Positions 1-12,880 of a stretch of DNA of 64,000 nucleotides are shown piece by piece. Position numbers and translations under genes: made by a program. Position 1 is the stretch's first letter. Every line of letters starts with the position of its first letter. The notes under the pieces were generated by a model that did not search any database, had not been told where the DNA came from, and worked only from the letters and a program-made list of their open reading frames with translations. Source of the stretch: Sapria himalayana (taxonomy: Eukaryota > Streptophyta > Magnoliopsida > Malpighiales > Rafflesiaceae); assembly GCA_029783825.1 (NCBI GenBank), contig JAREIK010012311.1, positions 1-64,000 of the forward strand, given 5' to 3'.

Positions 1-372
1 AAGTATTTTTCTCCGATGCACCTCTTTGGATCTCTACTTGCTCATGAATTGGTCAATAATTATCCACCTATATATTTGGTCGATAATGGTCTGTAAGTAC
101 GAAGCTATAAATAATTTGAAAAAATACTATACCGACCATTTAATGATAGGTCGTTAAAAGGTCGGTAAATATTCGATAACCAATCTAAGAATTGATTCTG
201 TATCCAAAAAGATTTAGCCGGACATATGATAGGTCTTTGGTCAGAAATTATGTCAAAATTTTTTTGTTTCGATACCATTTTTTTGTTGCTAACTGGTCAT
301 GTTTTGGAAAGCAATTACCAACCAAATTTTTTGGTCAATATTTTGTCAGTAGTATTGTAATTTTTAGTACTG
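1..372. mobile_element. Right terminal part of a CACTA-like transposon of a different family
   Basis: The stretch carries several GGTCGGT / GACCAAT-type motifs in both orientations (for example near 60-100 and 133-170), a pattern known from subterminal repeats of some plant CACTA families. It ends at TTTTTAGTACTG (361-372), one base different from a CACTA right terminus of the form TTTTTAGTAGTG, exactly where the TCTA array begins. No coding sequence is seen. The left part lies outside the window. The family assignment is an inference from motifs only. Confidence 0.45.
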
Positions 373-751
373 ATCTATCTAATAATTTGCCTATCTATCT
401 ATCATATGTCTATCTATTTTTCTATCAATAAATCAATCTAATTGTCTATCTATATGTCTATCTATCTATCATTTTATCTATACTCTATCTTTCTATCAAT
501 ATATCTATCTCTTTTATTTTTATTTCCTATTTATTTGTCAATCAATCAATCTGTCTATTTATTTATTTATTTGTCTATCTATATGTCTACTATCATCTAT
601 ATATATATACCAATCTATCTATTTGTCTATCTATCTCTCTATCTGTATGTGTATCTTTCTATCTATCTTATTAATCTATGTATCTTTCTATCTATCTACT
701 TAACTTTCTATCTATATGTATATCACAAAGTCAATCTATTTGTCTATCTAT

Positions 752-760
752 TGATATATA

Positions 761-823
<63 letters not shown>
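752..823. repeat. TA dinucleotide run
   Basis: About 70 bases of almost pure TA repeat sit inside the TCTA array. Similar shorter runs occur at about 3838-3861, 5116-5143 and 6573-6612 in the same block. They could have arisen by slippage from TATA-containing variants of the unit. Confidence 0.9.
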
Positions 824-824
<1 letters not shown>

Positions 825-1699
825 CTCTATATGTCTATTTATTATTGTCTATCTATCTATCTATATAATCTATCTCTAGCTTTCTATCTATATTTCTGTC
901 TATCTATCTATCTATCTATCTATCGATTGATCTATCTATCTATCTATCTGTCTATATATCTATCAAATAATCTATTTATCTATTTGTCATTGTATTTGTC
1001 TATATATCAATCTATCTATATATATGTGTGTTTATATATATATATATATATGTTTTTCTATCTATATTTATCTATCTATCAGTCAATCGATATTTATATT
1101 TTTCTATCTATTAATCAATCAATCTATTTTTCAATCTATCTATTAATCAGTCTATCAATTTATTTATTAATCTATCTTTCAATTTATATATCAATCTTTT
1201 TATAAATATGTTTATAGATCGTCTATCATCTGTCTATCACCTTGTCTATCTGTCTAACTGTCTGTCTATCTTTATGTCTATCTATATATCAATCAATCTA
1301 TCTTTGTATCTTTTAATCTATATGTATATCAATGTAAGTATCTATGTATAGCTATCTGTATATCTCTCTCAATATCTACATTTTATTTATTTCTACTATA
1401 TGTCTATCTATCTATATAATAATTTTTTATTTATCTATATAATAATCTAATTATTTATCTCTCAAACTATCTGTCTACTTATATGTCTATTTTTTTTACA
1501 TCTATCTATCTATGTGTCTATCTATATATTTATCTATATTTCTATCTATTTATCAACTATCTATCAATATATCTATCAATTAGTATATTAATATATCTAA
1601 TAATTTGCATATCAATCAATCATTCTATGTAACTATCTATAAATGGGTATAAGAATGTGTATATCAATCTATATATATCTAATAATCTATCTATCTGTC

Positions 1700-3330
1700 T
1701 ATCTATTTGTATATCTAGCTATCTATCTAACTATCTATTTATCTATCTATCTATCTATATGTCTATCTATCTGTCTATCTATCTAACTTTTGAACTATCT
1801 ATCTATCTATATATTTATATGTCTAACTATCTATCAATCTATGTGTCTATCTATATCTCAATCTATCCGTCTAGCTATCTATCTATCTATTTGTCAATCA
1901 ATCAATCATCTATCATGTATCTATATAACTATCTGTCATATTTTTGCCTGTCTTTATGTATCTTTATTTTCTAACTTTCAATCTTTCTGGCTATCGTTCT
2001 GTCTATCTATATATCTAACTATTGTCTATCTTTCCATCAATCTATAGTTTGTGTGTGTATATATATGCTATCTCTCTATCTATCTGTCTATCTCTCTATC
2101 TATCTATCTACCTATCTTACTAAGTATTTATCTATCTTTCTATCGATTTATTTATTGATCTATCTTTCTATATATTTATCTGTCTATCTATATATCTATT
2201 ATTTGTCATATCTATATATCTATCTATATATTTGTCTATCTACTTATCTATCTATCAGTCTATCTTTTGTGTATTTTTTGTCTATCTATATTTCGATTCA
2301 TCCATCCATCCATCTTTTATTTATCTATCTATCTATATGTGTGTATATATATATATATAATATATATATATATCTATATATCTATATATCTAACTAACTA
2401 TCTATTTATTTGTCTATCTATTTGCCTATATATCATCTATATATCTATTTATCTATTTGTCTATCTCTTAGTATATGTATGTATCTATCAATCTATTATC
2501 TATCTGTCTATCTCTTTGTGTATCTATTTAACTATCTATATATCTATCTATCTATCGATATATCTATTGTCAATCTATCTATTTATCTATCTATTTGTCT
2601 ATCTATTTGTATATCTATCTATATATCTAACTATCTATATATCTATTTGTCTATCTATTTATCTTTCTATCTATCTCTCTATCTATATGCCTATCTATCT
2701 ATCTATCTTTTTAACTTTTGATCTATCTATATATCTATATATTAATATTTCTAACTATCTATAAATCTATGTGTCTATCTATATGTCAATCTATCTGTCT
2801 ATATATCAATCAATCAATCTATTTGTCAGCATATCTATCTATCTATCTATGTATCTATAACTATCTGTCAATCTATTTTCTATCATTATGTTTATCTATT
2901 TTTCTAACTTCTATCTTTCTGGCTATCTTTCAGTCTTACTATTTTTCTAACTTTTTATCTTTTTGTCTATGTATATATCTAACTATTTGTCTATCTTTCC
3001 ATCAATCTTTATGTTTGTGTTTATATATATATCTATTTGTCTATCTGTCTGTCTATCTATCTATCTACTTATCTAACTAAGTATCTATCTATCTTTCTAT
3101 ATATTTATCTATTTATCTATCTATCTATCTATTTGTCATATTTATATATCTATATATCTATTGGTATATCTACGAATCTATCTATCAGCTTATCTTTTTG
3201 TATATTTTTTTGTCTATCTAACTTTCTTTCTATCCATCTATCTATTTATCTATCTATCTATATGTCCATATATCTATCTATCTATCTATATATCAAACTA
3301 TCTATCTATATATTTTTCTATCTATTTTTT
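1700..3330. repeat. Two diverged copies of a ~0.93-kb higher-order unit within the TCTA array
   Basis: The order of rare variants repeats at an offset of roughly 930-957 bases: TAACTTTTGA at 1783 and 2712, CTTTCTGGCTATC at 1983 and about 2915, a TCTTTCCATCAATCT block near 2028 and 2995, ACTAAGTA at about 2119 and 3076. Between landmarks the copies align with many substitutions and small indels. The array has therefore been copied in long segments, not only by single-unit slippage. Confidence 0.8.
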
Positions 3331-3540
3331 TATATATTTATCTATATACATGTTTATCTATTTGTCCATTTATTTTTCTATCTCTCTGTATATGTATATA
3401 TCTTTTTTTCTGTCTATCTATCTATTTATCTACCTATCTATATATCTATCTATCTGTCTGATTGTCTAACTGTCAATCTATCTGTCTAACTATTTGTTTA
3501 TCTATGTTACTCTATATATATTTTATCTATCTATTTATTT

Positions 3541-3718
3541 GACTTGTATATTTCTATCTATCTGTCAATCCATCTTTCTATATATATGTCGATCTATTTG
3601 ACTTGTATATTTCTATCTATCTGTCAATCCATCTTTCTATATATATGTCGATCTATTTGACTTGTATATATCTATCTATCTGTCAATCCATCTTTCTATA
3701 TATATGTCGATCTATTTG
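3541..3718. repeat. 59-bp tandem repeat, three near-identical copies
   Basis: Units start at about 3541, 3600 and 3659. Each begins GACTTGTATAT, continues through CTGTCAATCCATC and ends in ATGTCGATCTATTT. The copies differ by only a few bases, far fewer than expected from the surrounding degenerate array, so this is a recent local amplification. Confidence 0.92.
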
Positions 3719-3830
3719 ATTATATATATGTCTATCTATCTATCTATTTGTCTATCTATCTATCTATTTGTCTATCTATATAATTATGTATCTATCTATC
3801 TATTTGGTTATCTATGTAACTATATATTTG

Positions 3831-3863
<33 letters not shown>

Positions 3864-5792
3864 CTATCTATCTATCTATATATATTTATCTTTATCTTTC
3901 TATCAATCTATCTATCAATCTATATGTTTATCTATCTATCTATCAATATGTTAATTAATATGACTATATATCTATCTATCGATCTATCTGTCTGTCTATA
4001 TGTCTATCTATTTTCTAAATCTCTGTCTATCTATTTGTCTATCTATATCACTTTCTATATTTTAGTCTATCTATTTATCTATCAACCTTTTATCCATCTA
4101 TCTATCTATCTATGTTTCTTTTTATTTATCTATCTATCTATATATCTATTTATCTATCTAGCTATCTTTTTATCTCTATATTTATCTATCATCTACGTGT
4201 CTATCTATTTGTCTATCTATCTTTCAATCAATAATCAATCTATCTGTCTATTTGTCAATCTATTTGTCTACCTATCTTGCATATATCTATATATCTACAT
4301 ATCTATCAATATATCTATCTATCTATGTATCTGTCCATCTAACTGTCTAATTATTTTTTTATCTTTCATTCTATCTATTTGTCTATCTATCTTTCTATCT
4401 ATTGGTCTATCTAGCTGTCTATCTAATTATCTATATATTTGGCAATTTTTTTATCTAACTATTTGTCTATATCTGTTTAACTATCTATATATCTTTATGT
4501 CTATCTATCTTTCCATCAATTAATCTATCTATATGTCTATCAATCTATCTTTCAATTTTACTAATAATCTATCTATCAATCTATATATCAATCTTTCTAT
4601 CTAATTATCAAAATGTCTATCAATCGATCTACCATTCTAACTATGTATCTATCTATTTGTCTATATATTTAACTATCTATCTATCTGTCAATTTATATCT
4701 CTATATATTCGTCTATTTATCCATTTATCTATCTCTCTATCTATCCAATATCTATATATCTAGCTTTCTATTTATCAATTTATCTTTCTATCTGTCTATC
4801 TATCTATATGTCTATATATAGTCTATATATACGACTATCTATTTGCCTATCTATCTATCTATCTATTTATTTAACTATCTATCTATCTATAAATCTGATA
4901 ATATATCTAACTATCTATTTGTCTATATATATTTTTTAACTATCAGTCTATCTATCTTTCTATTTATCGATCTATTTATCTATCTATTATCAATATATCT
5001 ATCTATCTATCTATTATCTAGCTATTTATTTATTTATTTATCTATCAAACAATCAATATATCTGTCATTCTATCTATCTATCTGTCTAACTATCTCTCCT
5101 ATCTATATATATAACTCTATATATATATATATATATATATATATCTATCTATTTGACTATATATCTGTCTATCTATTTATCTATTTATATGTCTGTCTAT
5201 CTATCTATGTGTCTATCTTTCTATCTATCTATAGTTATTTCTATATATTTGTCAATATATTTATCTATCTATATGTGTATCTATCTATCTATCTATATAT
5301 CTATCTATCAATATATCTATCTATCAATATATCTATCTATCTTTTTATCTATTTGTCTATCTATTAATATGTCTATCTATTTATTTATCTACTAATCTAA
5401 ATATCTATCTATATATCTTTATATCTGTCTTTCTAATTATCTAACTATCCATTTGATTTTCAATTTGTTCATATATCTGTCCATCTATTTTTCAATCTAT
5501 CTGTCTATTTATCTTTTTTTCTATCTTGCTATCTATCCATGTAAATATTTTTCTATCATACTAACTTAATATTTTTCTAAAAATCTATTTATCTATATAT
5601 TTTATTATCTATCTACCTAACTATGTGTATATATATCCGTATATCTATCTTTCTATCTATATATCTATATACCTATTTGTCTATGTATCTTTCTATATAT
5701 CTATTTGTCTATATATTTTTTATCTATCTATCTATTTATTAGTCTAATAATTTGTCTTTCTATTTGTTAATCTATCTATCTATAAATGTATC

Positions 5793-5823
<31 letters not shown>

Positions 5824-6569
5824 TCATATGTCTAATTATCGGTTTATCTATTTAACGATCTATCTATCTATTTACTATCTGTTTATCTTACTGTCTATCT
5901 ATCTTTCTATCTATTTGTTTATTTATTAGTTTATCTATATGTATATCTATCTTTCAATGTGTCTCTCAATATGACTATCTATTTATCTGTCTATCACTTT
6001 ATCTATCAATCTATATATTGATCTGTCTATTTATCTATCTATCTCTCTACCTATCTATCTGTCTGTAATTATATCTCTATGTCTATTTGACTTTTTATTT
6101 TCTATCTATCTATTTATCTATTTATATATCAACTTTTCTATCTATCTGTCTATCTAAATGTCAATATATCTCTCTATCAATCTATTTATTTATCTCTCTT
6201 TTTTATATCAATCTGTATGTCTTTCTGTCTGTCTGTCTATCTATCTCTCAATCTATCTATCTATTTATCTATCTATATATTAGTATATCTATCTATCTAT
6301 CTATCTGTCTGTCTATCTATCTATTTATCTACATTTATATCTGTATATGTTTTTATCTAGTTACATGTCTATCTATATGTATGTCTATCTGTCTGTCTAT
6401 TTGTATATCTATTCATTTATCTTTATTTATATCTCTCTGACTATCATTCCACGTATCTATCTATCTATCATTCTGTCTATCTTTTAAATTATCATTTTGT
6501 CTATCTATCTATCTATCTTTCTTTCTATCAATCTATCTCTCATTGAATCTATCTATCTGTCTATATTTA

Positions 6570-6614
<45 letters not shown>

Positions 6615-8019
6615 ATCTAACTATCTATTTCTATATCTTTCAAACTATATATCCAATTTTATATCTATCTATGTGATTATGTATCTTTCTATCTATTTAT
6701 TAATCTATCTAACTATCTAATAATTTATCAAACTATTTATTTATCTATCTAGAAGTCTAATAATCTATGAATCTATCTATTTATCTATCTATAAAACTTT
6801 TTGTATATCTAGTTTTCTATCTATCTATCAATCTATCTATATATTTCTATCAATATTTTTATCTATCTCACTTTCTATCTATGTTTCAATCTATTCATTA
6901 ATATGTCTATTAAACTTTCTATTATTATGTCTATAAATCTTAATATCAATCATTCTATTAATTTATCTATCAATCTAATTATCTATCTAAATATCTATCT
7001 ATGTGTCTGTCTATCTCTCTATCTATTTATATATCTATCTATCTATATATGTATCTATCTATCTATCTGTCAATATATCTATCTTTCTATATATTTGTAT
7101 ATCTTTCTATCTATCAAATAATATATCTATATATTTATCTATTTATCTATCAATCTTTTTATCTATCTATTTATATATCTATGAACTATGTATCTTTCTA
7201 TCTTTCTATCTATCTATCTATCTATGTATCTATCTAAAAATTGTTATCTATTTGTCTATCTATCTTTCAATCAATCAACCTATCTATCTATCTATCTATC
7301 TATCAATCTATCAATCTATCAATCTATCAATCAATCAATCAAAATGTCCATCAATTTGTCTATCAATTTATCTACTAAATTTTTTATCAATCTACCTATC
7401 AATCGGTCTATCAATCTATCTATTTATTTGTATATCTATCTATCTATTTGTCTATCAATTTAGCTATCTATTTATATACAAAACTATATAATTATCTATT
7501 TTTCTATCTATATATCTATCTATTTATCTATCTATCTTTCTATCTATCTATATTCTATATATCTATCTATCTATCTATTAATCTAATCTATCTATCTATT
7601 TGTTTGTCTATCTATCTTTCTAAATCTCTAAATATCTATCTATCATTCTATCAATCTGTATATCAATCTCACTCTATCTATCTTTCTATATGTCAAAATA
7701 TTTGTATATCTAGATATATGTCTATCTATCTATTTGTATGTCTATATTTCTATCTATCGATCTATCTATCTGTATATCTATCTATCTTTATGTCAATCTA
7801 TCTGTCTATCAATATATCTATAAATCTATCAATTTGTCTATCTATCTTTTCTATCTTTCTGTCTATCTATCTCTATATCTATCTATCATCCATCTTTTTA
7901 TTTATCTATCTTGCTATCTTTATTTCTGTCTATATGTCTATCTATTTGTCTATCTATCAATTTATTTGCATATATATCTTCCTATCTATTTGACAATCTA
8001 TCGGTCTATCTATCTAGAT

Positions 8020-10370
8020 ATATTTGAATACATTAATAGAATCTATTATAATAGGTAAAGCATGATTAGAAAAATGGTAGCTTGTATAACCTCTTTTAAT
8101 CCTTCCTCATGCCTAGTTACTCTTTAGTTGTGTTTTATTGCATAGAATTGAAAGGGGGATATGATTTGATGATATTAAAACAAAGTAGGATTAATAATCT
8201 CATCTTGGATTTAAAAATCTTATGAATTAGCATGGAATAAACTTAGAGTTTATAGTCATTTATAAGTAACTACCAATTATAATTGCTATATTTTCAAATC
8301 CAATTTTCAATTTCTTGTGGAATTCAAATAATGGATGTATATGTTCTTCCATTTGGTCTTTAATTTCATGACTTATTCAAATGTTAAAATATATAGATTT
8401 TTATATCTAATAAGATATCACATCTTTATGTGATGACAAAAATCTGTCCAAATACTACTAACAAAAAGTCTCGAATTCAAGATTTATCATGCACGATCTC
8501 TTCAATCTTTTAAGGTAAGATTGTAAAGATAAGATATTGGTAAGATTTGTTTTCTTATTTAGCTTTCATATTTTAAATGATTCTATATATTAGGATAAGA
8601 TAAGATAGATATGTAGATCACATTCATGCCCAAGTACAGAAGGCTCTCGCTTTAACAAGATATATAAAAAAAATTAAATATCTCAACAATTTTACCCAAT
8701 AACTTTGAAGAGACTATGTTTGAAGAGACTCTGTAATACAAAAATTTCTCAAGTGATCAATTATCTTAAAATATTATTCTCTCATAAATAAATTTAACTT
8801 CAAAGTTATTATGAAAACCAATATTAGTATTTATATAATTACACAACACAATTGTAAAAGATAATATATGCAATGAAAATAATATACCAAAATACTTATA
8901 TGCAATCCCTCATCCTTCTAATCCTACCACCCAAAGATTAGTAATATGAAATAATATTAAAACAATAAAATTTAATATTATTTGATATAATTTATAATTT
9001 ATAAAATTTCAAATATTACTTAAAGTGAGCATATCATTAAAAAAAGTTATATTTATTATTAAAAAAACAGAATATTAAAAGCTAATAGTAATAATCGTAC
9101 TCAATTATTTAATTCTTATAAATTTTAGTAGGTAAAAAAATAAAACTTGAATTTAAATCAACTAATGGGCAAATTTAATTTTTTTAGAACAACAAAATAT
9201 CATTAGTAATATTTTAAATAAATCTTTTAAACCCTAAAAAATACTTGTAGTGTTATTTTAATAACCACTCGGAAATATTTTTTTTAAATCATTAAATTTT
9301 TTTTGATCTAATTAAAACATCTACGTATTTATCTTTAAATATCAAATTATTTCTTTTAAATTTTATGAAAAATTTAATTTTTTTTATAATTCAAGCTTTT
9401 TAAATCTTTTAGTAATTATTTTTTAAAAAGTTTCCTATAATCATAAAGATATTTTTTTAACCTTAAATAATATAAATATTTACTTTTTTATTTATTAATT
9501 CAGATATTTTTGTAAATATTTTTTATTTAATCATACAATTAATTATTTTAGCTTTTTTTTATTATAAATATTTATGTATTTCATTTATTTATTAAATATA
9601 TTTAAAAATGAGTATAATTATAGAATTAATTATCTACAATTTTTTAATACAAATATTTAAATTTCATAATAAAAATTTTAGAAAATTTTTATCTATAATT
9701 TTTTTTTAAATTTTATAATAATTAAAATTGTTATTTTAGTCTTTATTAATATACATTTTTTTCATATTTATATATTTTTGAAATTATTTTTTTATAATAT
9801 CATATTTTTATAATGATTTAAGGAGGTGTCTTTCATGGATTCCACATCCATAGATGATTAAAAACCTTCAATATACAAAATTACAACAAATAGTAAAAAA
9901 ACAATATATAACAAATAAAAAAATAAATCAGTATAGATTAGCGACAGAAATAATCCCAAGCTCAAAATATTAGGGAAAATTCGCTTGCTAAATTCATATA
10001 TTTCTGAAAATTTTCATTTTAGGACTAATCGCTTGCAATTAATAAATAATCATGAAAATGTTTTTTCAGATAATTATGTAGTGATGGAATTTGTCTCAAT
10101 CTAATTAACTAGGGAAAGTTCATCGCAAAAGATATTGCTAAAATTGCAGCTAATCTTTGTGCAAAAATCTACAATAATATTAACTTGGGATATTTTTCAA
10201 TTAAAAGTTTCCATCTCTAATCTGTCACAAATTGATAACAAATTTGTAATTCAATGTAAAATCTAACATCTCTTGATATTCCCTAGCTAATCCCGTGCAA
10301 ATTAGATAGGAATTATTTTTCTAGCTAAATTTTTATAGCTAAATAAATATTTTATTATTATGTTTTTTTA
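8020..10370. mobile_element. CACTA remnant with a 5'-type right end (left end lost)
   Basis: The last ~150 bases (10220-10370) align with the right terminus of the large element at 62600-62767, sharing CCCTAGCTAATCCC followed by TGCAA. The segment 8935-9840 aligns with 60890-61690, including the landmark TATAAATTTTAGTAGG. The terminal TTTTCTTGTAGTG has decayed beyond recognition and no left terminus is visible. Positions 8020-8930 are AT-rich single-copy-looking sequence in which I see no gene. No transposase coding sequence remains, so this is a non-autonomous or truncated relative of the 45578-62767 element. Confidence 0.65.
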
Positions 10371-12845
10371 TCTATCTATCTATGTATTTATATATCTCTT
10401 TGTATATCTATATGTCTATCTATTTACATATTTATCTATCTATGTATATGTCTAACTATTATCTTTCTATCTTTATTTTTAGCTATTTTTCTATCAATTA
10501 ATCTATCTATATGTCTATATATCTTTCTATTTTTCTATCTATTTATGTATCTATCTATCTATCTATCTAATTATCTATATATCTAACAAAATTTCTAACT
10601 AACTAACTATCTATTTGTCTATCTATCTATCTATCTAATAATCTATATATATCTATCTATCTCTATGTCTATCTATTTGTCTATCTATCTATCTATTTGT
10701 CTATATATCTATTTATACACCTATCAATCTAACTATTTATTTTTCTATCTATCTATAAAGCAATCATTCAATCTATCTATCTATTTGTTTGTCTGTTTAT
10801 CTATATGTTTATAAATCTATTTATATATCTATCTATGTACCTAAATATATATCTATCCATTTGTGTATCTATTTGTGAATCTATTATATATATATATGTC
10901 AATCTATATATATATATATCGATCTATTTGTTTATCTATTTGACTATCTATCTACATATATATCTATCTATCAATATATCTATCTGACTATCTATCTATC
11001 TATCAGTTTATCTATCTATCTATCTATCTATGTGTCTATTTATCTATCAAAATTTTTATCTATCTATCTATATATCTATCAATCTATCTGTCTATCTAAT
11101 ATCTATCTGTCTGTCTATCTAATATCTATCTATCTATCTGTCTATTTTCCTATCTATCTGTGAACTTTGTTGTCAATCTATCTATCTATAATCTGTCAAT
11201 CTATCTATCTATAATCTATCTATCTATCTATTTGTCTTTCTATTTGTTTATCTATCTGTCTATCTATTTTTCTAACTATCTATCTATCAATATATCTTTC
11301 TATCTAATTATTTATCGATCTTTCTATCTATCTATCTGTTTTTTTGTCTGTCAATATATCTATCGATATATCTATCTATATATTTTTCTATCTTTTTGTC
11401 TAACTAGCTATCTATATATCTATATATCTATATATCTATCTATCTAACTATATATCTATCTAACTATCTGTGTATCTATTTGTCTATTGATTTGTCAATC
11501 AATCAATCTATCAATCTATCTATTTGACTATCTATTTGACTATCTATTTGCTTATCTATTTGCCTATCTATTATCTATATATTTATCTATATATTTATAA
11601 ATAAATAAATAAATAAATCAATATATCTATCTATCTAACTACCTATCTATCTGTCTATCTATCTACATATCTATCTATCTATCTGTATATGTCTATCTAT
11701 TTATCATTCTATCTATCTATCTTTATATATGTCTATATGTCTATAGTTCTGTCTATATATCTATCTATTTATTTTCCAATTTATCTATCAATTTGAATTT
11801 CCGTTTGTCTGTCTATCTATTTGCCTTTATATCTATGTAAATGTATATCTATTTCTTTGTATATCTATTTGTATATCTATCTTTCTATCTTTTATATATC
11901 TATCTATCTGGATGTATCTCTGCCTATTTATTTGTCTCTCTATCTTCTATCCATCTAACTAAATATCAATCAATCAATCAATATATCTATCTATCTATCT
12001 ATCTCTTTATCTATCTATCTATTTGTTGATTTGTCTATCTATCTTTCTATCTGTCTATTTATATATTAATCTATATATTTTTATTTTTGGGTATATGTGT
12101 CTGTCTATCTAATTGTATATCTGTATGACTAACAAACTAACTATTTGTCTGTCTATTTGTTTATCTATGATTCTATATATCTAACTACCTATTTATTTAT
12201 CTATCTATCTATTTATCTGTCTATCCATCTATCTTTCTTTCTATGTATTAATCTATATAAAGATTTTTCTGTCAATCTATGTATCTATTTATCTATTTGT
12301 TTGTCTGTCTATTTGGATGTCTATCTCTCTATCTATCTGCCTATCTATCTATTTGTTTGCCTATGTGTGTGTCATCTATCTATATGCTTGTCTATCTTTT
12401 TATCTATATATTCATTTTTCTATCTGTCTATCTTTTTGTTATCTATTTGTCTATTTGTTTGTCTATTTTTCTTTTTATCTATCTTTAAATCAATCAATCA
12501 ATGAATCTATCTATCTATCTATTTTTCTATCAATTTATTTAGCTTTCTTTTTATTCCTATGTCTATCTATCTGTCTAATTATCTATCATTGAAAAAGTAT
12601 ATTAATTAGTCTATCAATCTATCTATCAAACAATCTATATGTCTATCAATCTATCTATTAATCTATCTTTCAATTTATTTATCTATATGTTTATCTGACT
12701 ATCTATCTATCCATCTACTATCAAATATATATATATCTAGCCGTGTATCTATCTATCTTTCTATCTATTTGTCTATCTGTGTATCAATTGATTTAACTTA
12801 CTATCTATCTATTTTTCTATCTATCTAACTATCTATATATCTATC

Positions 12846-12880
<35 letters not shown>

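Larger units (their letters stand above)
373..8019. repeat. Degenerate TCTA (GATA-type) tetranucleotide array, block 1
   Basis: Nearly every base belongs to a four-base unit TATC or a one-step variant (TGTC, TTTC, AATC, TATT, TAAC). Phase shifts, TA-dinucleotide runs and longer segment duplications interrupt it. The plus strand of a TCTA repeat contains no stop codon in any frame, so long open frames rich in Ile, Tyr, Leu and Ser appear on this strand only; they are not genes. No gene, RNA or transposon was recognised inside the block. Confidence 0.95.

Noticed and set aside
3541..3718. CRISPR-like pattern of regular repeats
   Set aside because: The 59-bp copies are directly adjacent with no unique spacers, in a plant nuclear context.
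373..8019. Dozens of long plus-strand open frames rich in Ile, Tyr, Leu and Ser in the TCTA blocks
   Set aside because: A TCTA repeat contains no stop codon in any plus-strand frame, while the complementary TAGA repeat has a stop every four codons. The frames overlap in all three phases and have no domain similarity.
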